Shown one piece after another: positions 37,615 through 46,106 of a stretch of 64,000 nucleotides of DNA. The position numbers were made by a program, and so were the translations under genes. Below the pieces are notes generated by a model, which did no database searches, was not told the DNA's origin, and saw only the letters and a list, made by a program, of their open reading frames with translations. Every line of letters starts with the position of its first letter. Position 1 is the first letter of the stretch. The stretch is taken from assembly GCA_002029295.1 (NCBI GenBank), contig MZGW01000004.1:62001-126000 (forward strand), in the 5' to 3' direction. This stretch comes from Alkalithermobacter paradoxus (lineage in GTDB: Bacteria > Bacillota > Clostridia > Peptostreptococcales > Peptostreptococcaceae).

Positions 37615-37953
37615 GTGGAAAACTGCATATTCTGCAAAATAGTTAATGGAGAGCTTCCATCTAGCAAAGTATATGAAGATGATAAAGTACTTGCTTTTAA
37701 AGATATAAATCCACAAGCTCCGGTTCATATACTAGTAATACCAAAAAAACACTACGATTCAATAATTGATATAGATGATAGTGAAATGGATATAGTAGCT
37801 CACGTGCATGTTGTTATAAACAAAGTTGCAAGAGAAATGGGCGTTGCACAAACGGGATTTAGAATAATAAACAATTGCGGTGAAGATGGATGTCAAGAAG
37901 TAAAACATATACACTATCATATACTTGGTGGAAAAAAGCTAAGATCGCTGTAA
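37615..37953 (+). CDS. HIT-family nucleotide hydrolase (HinT)
   Basis: 112 residues from GTG after AAAGGGGGTGAGT. Zinc-site Cys pair in CIFCKIVNGE, and the catalytic triad motif HIHYHILGG at the end. Family members split purine nucleoside phosphoramidates. It follows mtaB by 38 nt. Confidence 0.93.
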   Translation: MENCIFCKIVNGELPSSKVYEDDKVLAFKDINPQAPVHILVIPKKHYDSIIDIDDSEMDIVAHVHVVINKVAREMGVAQTGFRIINNCGEDGCQEVKHIHYHILGGKKLRSL

Positions 37954-37963
37954 TAAAAAAAAC

Positions 37964-37992
37964 TTGATAAAACATTGATATTAGTTTATAAT
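37964..37992 (+). promoter_or_regulatory. promoter of rpsU
   Basis: TTGATA (37964-37969), 17-nt spacer, TATAAT (37987-37992). Predicts a leader of about 86 nt before rpsU. Confidence 0.8.
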
Positions 37993-37998
37993 ATCTGA

Positions 37999-38084
37999 GT
38001 ATGGTATTAACCCTGCAAACAACCTAGTTTATGACCTTGCTATAGTCGTAGCAGAATTGCTGGTACCGGAGGGAGGGAAAAGGA
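37999..38084 (+). promoter_or_regulatory. probable structured 5' leader of rpsU
   Basis: Between the promoter and the rpsU ATG. GGTA 38003-38006 can pair with TACC 38064-38067 and CTGC 38013-38016 with GCAG 38051-38054. The last pairing competes with a local hairpin GCTA/TAGC at 38039-38052. CCCT 38011-38014 can also reach the AGGG of the Shine-Dalgarno region. Such exclusive pairings are typical of r-protein autoregulatory leaders. It is GC-richer than its surroundings. I cannot assign it to a named motif. Confidence 0.5.
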
Positions 38085-38261
38085 ATGGCAGAAGTAAGAT
38101 TAAAAGAAAATGAAACTTTAGATAGTGCTCTTAAGAGATTTAAGCGTCAATGTGCTATGTCTGGGGTATTATCAGAGGTTAGAAAAAGAGAACACTACGA
38201 TAAACCAAGCGTGAAGCGTAAAAAGAAATCTGAAGCGGCAAGAAAAAACAAGAGAAAATAG
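38085..38261 (+). CDS. rpsU: 30S ribosomal protein S21
   Basis: 58 residues, [19 protein letters not shown] at the start and a Lys/Arg-rich tail ([15 protein letters not shown]). GGAGGGAGGG precedes the ATG. Too short for most ORF scans but unmistakable. It is followed by yqeY, the usual partner. Confidence 0.97.
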   Translation: MAEVRLKENETLDSALKRFKRQCAMSGVLSEVRKREHYDKPSVKRKKKSEAARKNKRK

Positions 38262-38275
38262 TAAGAGGTGAAAGT

Positions 38276-38719
38276 ATGTCGCTGAAAGCAAAGTTAATGG
38301 ATGACTTGAAATCTGCTATGAAGAATAAAGACGATGTGAGAAAGTCTGTTATCACTTTATTAAGAGCCGGAATAAAGCAATATGAAGTTGATAATAGAGT
38401 TGAGCTTGATGATGAGGGAGTTATGGATATAATTTCTAAACAGTTAAAGCAAAGGAAAGACTCACTCGAAGAATTCAATAAAGCAGGTAGAGAGGATTTA
38501 ATATCTGAAACTGAAGCAGAGATACAAGTACTTATGGAATACTTACCAGCTCAATTAAGTGAAGAAGAGATTGAAGCTATAGTAGTAGATACTATAAAGG
38601 AGATAGGAGCTTCTTCAATTAAGGATATGGGGAAAGTAATGTCAGCTTTAATGCCTAAAGTTAAAGGTAGAGCTGATGGAAAAATTGTAAACGAACTAGT
38701 AAAGAAAAATTTACAATAG
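38276..38719 (+). CDS. yqeY: GatB/YqeY domain protein
   Basis: 147 residues, all helical, with the YqeY pattern LRAGIKQYEVDNR, LMEYLPAQLSEEEIEAIV and a C-terminal LMPKVKGRADGKIVNELVK. Related to the tail of the GatB amidotransferase subunit; exact role unknown. AAGAGGTGA precedes the ATG, 14 nt after rpsU. Confidence 0.93.
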   Translation: MSLKAKLMDDLKSAMKNKDDVRKSVITLLRAGIKQYEVDNRVELDDEGVMDIISKQLKQRKDSLEEFNKAGREDLISETEAEIQVLMEYLPAQLSEEEIEAIVVDTIKEIGASSIKDMGKVMSALMPKVKGRADGKIVNELVKKNLQ

Positions 38720-38722
38720 ATC

Positions 38723-38752
38723 AAAAGGCTAAAGCATTTGCTTTAGCCTTTT
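38723..38752 (+). terminator. terminator after yqeY
   Basis: AAAAGGCTAAAGC / GCTTTAGCCTTTT perfect stem with an ATTT loop. Confidence 0.85.
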
Positions 38753-38769
38753 CATTATGTCCAAAAATG

Positions 38770-38798
38770 TTGAAAATATGCACAATTTTCTATAAAAT
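38770..38798 (+). promoter_or_regulatory. promoter of fumarase/malic enzyme operon
   Basis: TTGAAA (38770-38775), 17-nt spacer, TAAAAT (38793-38798). Confidence 0.55.
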
Positions 38799-38840
38799 AA
38801 ATATGTATACAATACACTATATGAAAAGATGGTGAAAAAA

Positions 38841-39683
38841 TTGAGAAAAATACATGTTAGCCAAGTAACCCAAGCAGTAAAAGAAATGTGCATCTCATCT
38901 AATATATATTTAGGAGATGATGTAATAAGTTCACTAAAAAAAGGTGAAGAAGAAGAGGTTTCTCCTATTGGAAAAGAAATATTAGATATTCTAATAAGAA
39001 ATGCTACAATTGCAAGGGAAAATAAGATGCCTATATGTCAGGATACAGGAATGGTAGTTGTGTTTTTAGAGGTTGGGCAAGAAGTACATTTTGTAGGTGG
39101 AAACATAGAAGATGCCATAAATGAAGGAGTAAGACAGGGGTATGAGGAAGGCTATTTAAGAAAATCAGTAGTGAAAGACCCTATAACAAGGGAAAATACA
39201 AAAGATAATACTCCGGCTGTTATACATTATAATATTGTACCTGGTGATAAAGTTAAAATAACTGTAGCACCAAAAGGTTTTGGAAGCGAAAATATGAGCA
39301 GAATCAAAATGCTAAAACCATCTGATGGTATAAAGGGTATAGAAGACTTTGTAGTTGAAACTGTTTCAGTTGCAGGAGGAAATCCTTGTCCACCTATAAT
39401 AGTTGGTGTAGGGATTGGAGGAACAATTGAAAAAGCAGCTTACATAGCAAAAAAATCACTTCTAAGACCAATAGGACAGCATAGTAGGTATGATCATATA
39501 AAAGATATGGAAATTAGATTGTTAGAAAAGATAAATAATCTAGGAATAGGCCCGCAAGGACTAGGAGGAAAAACAACAGCTCTAGGGGTTAATATAGAAA
39601 TATATCCAACACACATTGCATCTTTACCTGTGGTTGTTAATATAAACTGTCATGCTTCAAGACATGAAGAAAAAATAATATAA
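38841..39683 (+). CDS. fumA: class I fumarate hydratase, alpha subunit
   Basis: 280 residues from TTG (start uncertain; ATG 38829 is in frame but lies within the GATGGTGA ribosome site). Fe-S dehydratase with the cluster Cys in PICQDTGM, plus VAGGNPCPPIIVGVGIGG and INCHASRHEE. Combined with the beta subunit encoded next, it hydrates fumarate to L-malate; tartrate dehydratases share this fold, but the malic enzyme neighbour favours fumarase. Confidence 0.9.
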   Translation: MRKIHVSQVTQAVKEMCISSNIYLGDDVISSLKKGEEEEVSPIGKEILDILIRNATIARENKMPICQDTGMVVVFLEVGQEVHFVGGNIEDAINEGVRQGYEEGYLRKSVVKDPITRENTKDNTPAVIHYNIVPGDKVKITVAPKGFGSENMSRIKMLKPSDGIKGIEDFVVETVSVAGGNPCPPIIVGVGIGGTIEKAAYIAKKSLLRPIGQHSRYDHIKDMEIRLLEKINNLGIGPQGLGGKTTALGVNIEIYPTHIASLPVVVNINCHASRHEEKII

Positions 39684-39699
39684 GGAGAATACAAAAGTT

Positions 39700-40257
39700 A
39701 TGAAAGATATAAAAGTTATAACCACTCCTTTAACACAAGATAAAGTGGAAAAATTAAAAAGTGGAGATATTGTACATATTACAGGAACTATATATACAGC
39801 TAGAGATGCCGCTCACAAAAGACTAGTAGAAGCCATAAATAAAAAAGAGAATCTTCCATTTGAGCTAAAAGATAGTGTAATATACTATGTAGGTCCAACC
39901 CCAAATAGACCTGGTAAAGTTATAGGATCAGCAGGGCCTACAACAAGTTATAGAATGGATGATTTAACTGTACCACTTCTTAACTTAGGATTAAAAGGTA
40001 TGATAGGAAAGGGTAACAGGTCAGAAAATGTAATTGATGAAATGAAAAAAACGAAGGCTGTTTACTTTGCAGCAATAGGTGGAGCAGGAGCTTTTATATC
40101 AAGTTCAATTAAAGAATCTAAAGTTGTAGCGTATGATGACTTAGGGTCAGAAGCTATAAGAGAGCTTAAGGTAGAGAATTTCCCAGCAATTGTTGTTATA
40201 GATTCAAAAGGAAACAACTTATACCAAACTGAAAGACAAAAATATGAAAAAAAGTAG
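39700..40257 (+). CDS. fumB: class I fumarate hydratase, beta subunit
   Basis: 185 residues, the swivelling C-terminal domain of the two-part enzyme (GDIVHITGTIYTARDAAHK, YVGPTPNRPGKVIGSAGPTT). Encoded 16 nt after the alpha subunit, with TAAGGAG upstream. The malic enzyme frame follows directly, so the three are one operon. Confidence 0.93.
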   Translation: MKDIKVITTPLTQDKVEKLKSGDIVHITGTIYTARDAAHKRLVEAINKKENLPFELKDSVIYYVGPTPNRPGKVIGSAGPTTSYRMDDLTVPLLNLGLKGMIGKGNRSENVIDEMKKTKAVYFAAIGGAGAFISSSIKESKVVAYDDLGSEAIRELKVENFPAIVVIDSKGNNLYQTERQKYEKK

Positions 40258-40266
40258 GTGGACATT

Positions 40267-41442
40267 TTGAAAAACTATAATGAATTAGCATTAAGATTAC
40301 ATAAAGAAAACAAAGGAAAAATATCTGTTGAGAGTAAAATAAAACTAGAGAACAAAGATGATTTATCTATAGCATATACTCCAGGGGTAGCAGAGCCTTG
40401 CAGAGAGATACATAAAGATGAGAGTTTAGCATATGAATACACATCAAAATCAAACTTAGTTGCAGTAGTTAGTGATGGAAGTGCTGTATTAGGACTTGGT
40501 GATATAGGAGCTAGTGCATCTATTCCAGTAATGGAAGGAAAGGCTATACTATTTAAGAGTTTTGCAGATGTAGATGCTTTTCCTATTTGCCTTAATACTA
40601 ATGATGTAGATGAAATAGTAAGAACTGTAAAGCTATTAGAACCAGTATTTGGAGGGGTGAACTTAGAAGATATAAGTGCTCCAAGATGCTTTGAGATAGA
40701 AGAAAAGTTAAAAGATGTACTAAATATACCAGTATTTCATGATGATCAACATGGTACAGCAATAGTTGTAGCTGCAGGAATAATAAATTCACTAAAACTT
40801 TGCAAAAAGGAAATAGATGAAATAGATGTAGTTGTAAATGGTGCAGGATCTGCAGGTATTGCTATAACAAAGTTACTTATAGATATAGGAGTTAAAAATA
40901 TAACTTTATGTGACAAAAATGGAGCAATATATGAAGGGTGTGAAGGACTTAACTGGGCACAAGAAAAGATAAGCAAAATTACTAACAAAAATAAACAATC
41001 TGGAAGTTTAAAAGATGTAATAAAGGGAAAAGATGTTTTTATAGGGGTTTCAGCTCCTAATGTACTTACTAAAGATATGATAAAAGATATGGCTGACAAT
41101 CCTATTATATTTGCAATGGCAAATCCTATTCCAGAAATTATGCCAGATGATGCTAAAGAAGCAGGAGCATTTATTATAGGAACAGGAAGATCGGATTTTC
41201 CAAATCAAGTAAACAATGTACTAGCTTTCCCTGGAATATTTAGAGGTGCATTAGATATAAGAGCGAAAGAAATAAACAATGAAATGAAAATAGCTGCAGC
41301 ATACGCAATAGCAAACAGTATAAGTGAAAATGAATTATCTATAGATAACATACTTCCAAACCCTCTTGATAAAAATGTGGCTACAAATGTTGCAAATGCA
41401 GTGAAAAAAGCTGCAGTAACTTCAAATGCTGCTAGAATATAA
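40267..41442 (+). CDS. NAD(P)-dependent malic enzyme
   Basis: 391 residues from TTG after TAGGTGG (GTG 40258 is the in-frame alternative). Motifs: AYTPGVAEPCREI, LGLGDIGASASIPVMEGK, FHDDQHGTAIV, and the dinucleotide loop NGAGSAGIAI. It oxidatively decarboxylates malate to pyruvate, so the operon runs fumarate to malate to pyruvate. Confidence 0.95.
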   Translation: MKNYNELALRLHKENKGKISVESKIKLENKDDLSIAYTPGVAEPCREIHKDESLAYEYTSKSNLVAVVSDGSAVLGLGDIGASASIPVMEGKAILFKSFADVDAFPICLNTNDVDEIVRTVKLLEPVFGGVNLEDISAPRCFEIEEKLKDVLNIPVFHDDQHGTAIVVAAGIINSLKLCKKEIDEIDVVVNGAGSAGIAITKLLIDIGVKNITLCDKNGAIYEGCEGLNWAQEKISKITNKNKQSGSLKDVIKGKDVFIGVSAPNVLTKDMIKDMADNPIIFAMANPIPEIMPDDAKEAGAFIIGTGRSDFPNQVNNVLAFPGIFRGALDIRAKEINNEMKIAAAYAIANSISENELSIDNILPNPLDKNVATNVANAVKKAAVTSNAARI

Positions 41443-41463
41443 TTAAAAATAAGGAGGAAAATT

Positions 41464-42312
41464 ATGATAAACTCTAACACAAACTTAATATGCCTTATAG
41501 GACACCCAGTAAAACATAGCTTTTCTCCTAATATACATAATCATTTATTTAAAAAATACAATCTAAATTACGCATATATTTGCTTTGATGTAGAAAGCAA
41601 TAAATTAAAGTCAGCCATAGATGGAATAAGATCTCTTGGTATAAAAGGTGCAAATGTTACAATACCTCACAAAACAGAAGTTATCAAATATCTAGATGAA
41701 ATATCACCTAGTGCAAAACTAATAGGTGCAGTTAACACAATAAAAAATGAAAACGGAAAGCTCATAGGATATAATACGGATGGAATTGGATTTGCAAAAT
41801 CCATATTAGATGAAGGATACAATATAAAAGGAAAAAATATAATGATATTAGGAAGTGGAGGGGGGTCAAAAGGAATAGCTGTTCAAATGGCCTTATCTGG
41901 ATGCAGTTTTATACATATAAAAAATAGGACATTAGATAATGCCAAAAACCTATGTCAAATACTTAAGCAAAACTTTGACATAAAAGTAAAATATAGCAAT
42001 ATGAAAATTACTGAAGAAGAGTTAAATGATATAGATATAATAATAAATACTACTCCAATAGGAATGACACCAAATATTGATCAATGTCCTATAGATACTA
42101 ATATATCCCCTAAAAGAGATGTATTAGTTTGTGATATCGTATACAACCCAAGAGAAACGCAATTTATACAGTGGGCTAAAAAAAGGGGTCTAAAGAGCAT
42201 AGGCGGAATTTACATGTTGATTAATCAAGCATTAGAATCTTTCAATATATGGACAGGGGTAAAATGTGACGAATATGACACAAAAGAAATCTTACAAAAA
42301 GTAGGTGTCTAG
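41464..42312 (+). CDS. aroE: shikimate dehydrogenase
   Basis: 282 residues. Substrate-binding GHPVKHSFSPNIHN and GANVTIPHK with the catalytic Lys, NADP loop LGSGGGSKGIAV, and INTTPIGM. It reduces 3-dehydroshikimate to shikimate. AAGGAGG precedes the ATG. Four pilin-like genes separate it from aroK and aroQ of the same pathway. Confidence 0.95.
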   Translation: MINSNTNLICLIGHPVKHSFSPNIHNHLFKKYNLNYAYICFDVESNKLKSAIDGIRSLGIKGANVTIPHKTEVIKYLDEISPSAKLIGAVNTIKNENGKLIGYNTDGIGFAKSILDEGYNIKGKNIMILGSGGGSKGIAVQMALSGCSFIHIKNRTLDNAKNLCQILKQNFDIKVKYSNMKITEEELNDIDIIINTTPIGMTPNIDQCPIDTNISPKRDVLVCDIVYNPRETQFIQWAKKRGLKSIGGIYMLINQALESFNIWTGVKCDEYDTKEILQKVGV

Positions 42313-42315
42313 TAC

Positions 42316-43038
42316 TTGAAGAAGTATCTAATAAATAATAATGGAATAAGCTTAATTGAGGTTATAGTAACTGTAGCTATAGTCAGTCTTAGCTTTTCTA
42401 TGTTGCTTACTATGTATATAAGCTCTTTTATGTACTCACTAAAAGGGAAAGAACATTTTGCTGCAAGTAGCATTGCAGGAAATTACATAGAGAATATGAG
42501 AAATTACGATACAGAAAAACTGATACAGGACTATAGCGATGCAAAATTTTATGAGGGCGATTATGTGGTAAATACACAAATAGGGCTTCACGAATCTTTC
42601 AAAGTGAATAGATTTGACCCAAATACTATAAAATCGGATTTACATATAATAATAAATGATTATGCATATATAAATGATATAAAATACGAAAAAGAGAATG
42701 TAGAAATAAAAATAGATAACAGCCTAAATTATATAATAAAGCCATTCAATACTGCAGGAAGAATAGTGGATAACAAAAATATATTTATATGGCAAATAAA
42801 AAACAATAATATACACATAGACATACAAAATAATTCTAACGAAAAGATAGATATATATTTTATATGTAATTATGATATTTCTCAAAAAATAGATATTACA
42901 GGATACAACTACTCATTAAAATCAAACATAATAAACATAGACAACGAAAAATTATATAACGTAGCTACAATGAAAGTTACTATAACTAAAAACGATGAAG
43001 AACTATTTAACGCTCAAGGATACACAAGAGTAAGGTGA
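42316..43038 (+). CDS. pilin-like protein with prepilin leader
   Basis: 240 residues, TTG start 3 nt after aroE. The leader MKKYLINNNG is followed by ISLIEVIVTVAIVSLSF, so prepilin peptidase would cut after G10 with Glu at +5. One hydrophobic N-terminal helix and a variable, Asn/Ile-rich outer part follow. It resembles a PilV/GspI-type minor pilin in position and leader. No PilB/PilC or peptidase gene is in the window. Confidence 0.85.
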   Translation: MKKYLINNNGISLIEVIVTVAIVSLSFSMLLTMYISSFMYSLKGKEHFAASSIAGNYIENMRNYDTEKLIQDYSDAKFYEGDYVVNTQIGLHESFKVNRFDPNTIKSDLHIIINDYAYINDIKYEKENVEIKIDNSLNYIIKPFNTAGRIVDNKNIFIWQIKNNNIHIDIQNNSNEKIDIYFICNYDISQKIDITGYNYSLKSNIINIDNEKLYNVATMKVTITKNDEELFNAQGYTRVR

Positions 43039-43042
43039 TTGT

Positions 43043-44149
43043 ATGAAAAATAATAGGGGATCTGCATTAATATCTACACTTATGATATTCTCGGTAGTTA
43101 TGATTTTAGGGATTACACTCTTGAACATTTCTACCTTGAATTATATTTCAAAAAAAATGAATTCACAGTCTAAACAATCCTTTTATTTAGCAGAAGGTGG
43201 ACTAGATTTAGTGTATGGACAAGTAATAAAAGAAGTTGAAAAAGCAATTGAGTATGCAAAAGAAGGTATGGATAACTTTATAATCAATAATCTTCAATAT
43301 GAACTAACTAAAAGTGATGAATATGTAAATGTAAGACATACTGAAAATAGCACCTACTACTCTTTAGACATAGATAAAATAGAAAAGCTATTGACAGATG
43401 AATTTAACAAAGAATATAGAAGATATTTCTTGGGTAATAAAAGAGTAGAATTTATAAATAGTTTAAGTAGTATAAACGAAAATGGTATAAGAATAAACGT
43501 AGAAAATGGCTCAGTAATTCAAGAAAATAACAAGATAAAGTTTAAAATAGTATCAAATTACAAAGAAAACAATATAGAAAAAGAGATAACTAGCGACGTT
43601 TATATAAAAGTACCTACTGTAGAAGATAAATACATAAACTATGCTTTAGATGTAGAAAGAATAAACAAAAATCCAATCTGGGATAAGGGCATAATGACTA
43701 ACTCAAACATAAACTCAATTCAAGACATCATATCTGAAAGTATTTCCGAGAAAATAAATTACGATATAAAACATTATGTAGAATTAGATAAAGCTATAAG
43801 TATTAAAGAAAAAGATGAAATTATATATATAGGAACAGAAAATATAACAATAGAAGAAAATTTCAAAAATGGAATAATAATAACAAGCGGGAAGGTAAAT
43901 GTAAATACATCTAAATTTAGCGGATTGATTGCATCTGAAAAAGATATAGATATATCTACAAGCTTAGAGTTTACCTATGACCCTTACAAGACATTAGATA
44001 TAATAAAAAAACATAATCTATTTAGCTACTTTAAAAATGGGAATGAAGATAAATTCGTATTTCTAGAAAAAATAGACATATCTAACATTATGGGAGATAA
44101 GAATATCCCAGATTTTATAGAGTATAAAAACTGGATAAGGAGGAAATAG
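43043..44149 (+). CDS. PilX-like minor pilin / pilus assembly protein
   Basis: 368 residues. N-terminal NRGSALISTLMIFSVVMIL hydrophobic helix with a Gly before it but no Glu at +5, as in PilX/GspK-type proteins, then FYLAEGGLDLVYGQV, the usual follow-on. The rest is a large outer domain without a recognised family. It begins 4 nt after the preceding pilin gene and belongs to the same pilin set. Confidence 0.78.
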   Translation: MKNNRGSALISTLMIFSVVMILGITLLNISTLNYISKKMNSQSKQSFYLAEGGLDLVYGQVIKEVEKAIEYAKEGMDNFIINNLQYELTKSDEYVNVRHTENSTYYSLDIDKIEKLLTDEFNKEYRRYFLGNKRVEFINSLSSINENGIRINVENGSVIQENNKIKFKIVSNYKENNIEKEITSDVYIKVPTVEDKYINYALDVERINKNPIWDKGIMTNSNINSIQDIISESISEKINYDIKHYVELDKAISIKEKDEIIYIGTENITIEENFKNGIIITSGKVNVNTSKFSGLIASEKDIDISTSLEFTYDPYKTLDIIKKHNLFSYFKNGNEDKFVFLEKIDISNIMGDKNIPDFIEYKNWIRRK

Positions 44150-44152
44150 AGT

Positions 44153-44604
44153 ATGGACAATAAAGGAATGTGACTTTGCTTGAAACATTACTTTATTTAG
44201 GGATACTTTCAATAATACTAGTAATACCTGCGTGTAAAATTTATGTAAGAGAGTATCAAATAGATTCATTTGTAAGACAATTAGCACATGATATAAGATA
44301 CACAAGAGTTAAGAATATGAACTCTGACTATTCAACTTATATTTACTACAAAGAATATGAAGATGGCACAAAGTCTTACATACTAAGAGAAGCTGGACAA
44401 GACAAAAAAGAGGTTAAGCTTCCTAATAACACTATATTAAGTCGATCTATAAATAAAATAACATTTTCTCTTTCAGGAAGCTTAAGTCAGCAAGGGGAAA
44501 CCATAGTTGTAATAGATAGACTTAAAAATAAAAGAAAGGAACTTACAATAGTTCCATTTAGCGGGAGAGTTCTTATAAAGGAAGATATTTATGAAGGATA
44601 CTAA
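44153..44604 (+). CDS. pilin-like protein, prepilin leader out of frame
   Basis: AAGGAGGAAATAGAGT precedes ATG 44153, which opens MDNKGM and then hits TGA at 44171-44173. The downstream frame (GTG 44170, 144 residues, TLLETLLYLGILSIIL) is a classical pilin N-terminus. Removing one TG of AATGTGAC would give MDNKGMTLLE, a perfect prepilin leader with Glu at +5. So the leader is shifted by a 2-nt repeat, or GTG 44170 is used by restart within ATGTGA. The rest of the frame is intact. It may be a recent frameshift, a phase-variable gene or a sequence error. Confidence 0.7.
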
Positions 44605-45088
44605 AGGATTTTTAATGATTGAGCTAATTATATCTTTAAGTTTGATAGGTGTAATTATGCTACTGGTATTTAATATAACAATATTTAACATAAAAGCTTT
44701 TACAAAAACAGAAGCAAGTGTAGAAATTCAACAACAAGCACAATTTCTAAAAGAATTTATAGAAGATAAAGTCTATAGGTCAACGAGAATAGACAGTATA
44801 ATAAATTTGAGTGGAAATAGAGTTAATGTAAATACATTCAAAAGCGGAGAAATAAGAGAGATAAGACTTTATCTAGTTGATGGAGTTGTTGGAATTTATA
44901 TAGATAAAAACAGTAAAAAAATGTTCTACAGAACAGATATAAGATATAATGGATATGAAATTGGAAATTATATAAATAAAATGGAAATAGAAAAACTTCA
45001 AAATGGAAGAGGAATAAAGTTTAACTTAGAAATTCAAAAGAAAAAAGAAACATTTGATTTAGAATTTATAGCTTATTTTAGAAATTAA
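44591..45088 (+). CDS. pilin-like protein with prepilin leader
   Basis: 165 residues. Leader MKDTKG, then FLMIELIISLSLIGVIML with Glu at +5, and a variable outer domain. It overlaps the end of the previous pilin gene by 14 nt. Similar in layout to PilW/GspJ- or ComGF-type minor pilins; exact class uncertain. It is followed directly by aroK. Confidence 0.85.
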   Translation: MKDTKGFLMIELIISLSLIGVIMLLVFNITIFNIKAFTKTEASVEIQQQAQFLKEFIEDKVYRSTRIDSIINLSGNRVNVNTFKSGEIREIRLYLVDGVVGIYIDKNSKKMFYRTDIRYNGYEIGNYINKMEIEKLQNGRGIKFNLEIQKKKETFDLEFIAYFRN

Positions 45089-45106
45089 ATGATAGGAATG
45101 ATTGAT

Positions 45107-45619
45107 TTGAATAACATAGTTTTTATAGGATTTATGGCTGTTGGCAAAAGTACCATAGGAAAAGAAGTATCAAAAGTATTAAATATGAAATTTATAGACA
45201 CAGACAAAGAAATAGAAAAAAAAGAAAATATGAATATAGATAATATATTCAAACAAAAAGGAGAAAAATATTTTAGAGATCTTGAAACTAAAATAATAGA
45301 AAATATGCTCTGCGAAAAAAATATAGTTTTATCTACTGGAGGAGGAATTATAGAAAAAGACTATAATTCAAAGCTTCTAAGGCAAATTGGAACTGTAATA
45401 TGGTTAGATGCAAATAAAGATACTATAATGAATAACCTAAGCAAATCAAAAGAAGAAAGACCTCTTTTGAAGGAATGCAACATAGAGGAGAGAATAAATA
45501 GCATAATGAGTAGAAGACTACAAAAATACAAAAATGCATCTCATATAATTATAGATACGAATAATAAAAGTGTAGATGAAGTAGTTTGTGATATACTATT
45601 CAATTTGAACAAATTGTGA
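45107..45619 (+). CDS. aroK: shikimate kinase
   Basis: 170 residues from TTG 45107; ATGs at 45089 and 45098 are in frame but fit the Shine-Dalgarno AGGA less well. P-loop GFMAVGKSTIGK, FIDTDKEIEK, and the shikimate-binding FRDLETK and STGGGII. It phosphorylates shikimate at the 3-OH. It is the last frame coupled to the pilin genes. Confidence 0.93.
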   Translation: MNNIVFIGFMAVGKSTIGKEVSKVLNMKFIDTDKEIEKKENMNIDNIFKQKGEKYFRDLETKIIENMLCEKNIVLSTGGGIIEKDYNSKLLRQIGTVIWLDANKDTIMNNLSKSKEERPLLKECNIEERINSIMSRRLQKYKNASHIIIDTNNKSVDEVVCDILFNLNKL

Positions 45620-45659
45620 TATTATAGTAATGGTAAATTTTTTCACAGGGAGCTTCTTT

Positions 45660-46106
45660 ATGGAAAAAATATTGGTATTAAATGGACCAAATTTAAATCT
45701 AATAGGATACAGAGAAAAACAAATCTATGGAAATAAAACTATGGATGATCTTAAGGAACTAATAAAAAACGAATGTGGCAAACTAGGAGTATCTGTAGAT
45801 TTTTTCCAGAGCAATCACGAAGGAAGTATAATAGACAAACTCCATCAGTCTATAGATGGATATACTGGAATAGTTATAAATCCAGGAGCTTATACTCATT
45901 ACAGTTATGCTATCTATGATGCAATCAGATCAATAAAAATTCCAACAGTTGAAGTACATATATCAAACACGTATGATAGAGAAGAATTTAGGCAAAAAAG
46001 TGTAACAGCAAGAGCATGTATAGGCCATATATGTGGATTTGGGCTATATAGCTATATTTTGGGAATTTATGCTATTTTAAACCATAGGGGGAGGCATTTA
46101 AAATGA
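45660..46106 (+). CDS. aroQ: 3-dehydroquinate dehydratase, type II
   Basis: 148 residues from ATG after AGGGAGC; an earlier in-frame start at 45630 has no site. Motifs LNGPNLNLIGYRE, SNHEGSIID, NPGAYTHYSYAIYDAI and VEVHISN define the type II enzyme, which supplies the dehydroshikimate used by AroE. Confidence 0.96.
   Translation: MEKILVLNGPNLNLIGYREKQIYGNKTMDDLKELIKNECGKLGVSVDFFQSNHEGSIIDKLHQSIDGYTGIVINPGAYTHYSYAIYDAIRSIKIPTVEVHISNTYDREEFRQKSVTARACIGHICGFGLYSYILGIYAILNHRGRHLK

Noticed and set aside
44171..44173. TGA in the third pilin gene as a selenocysteine codon
   Set aside because: Reading on in that frame soon reaches another stop and gives no pilin sequence; the pilin frame is -1 relative to it, so this is a frameshift and not Sec.
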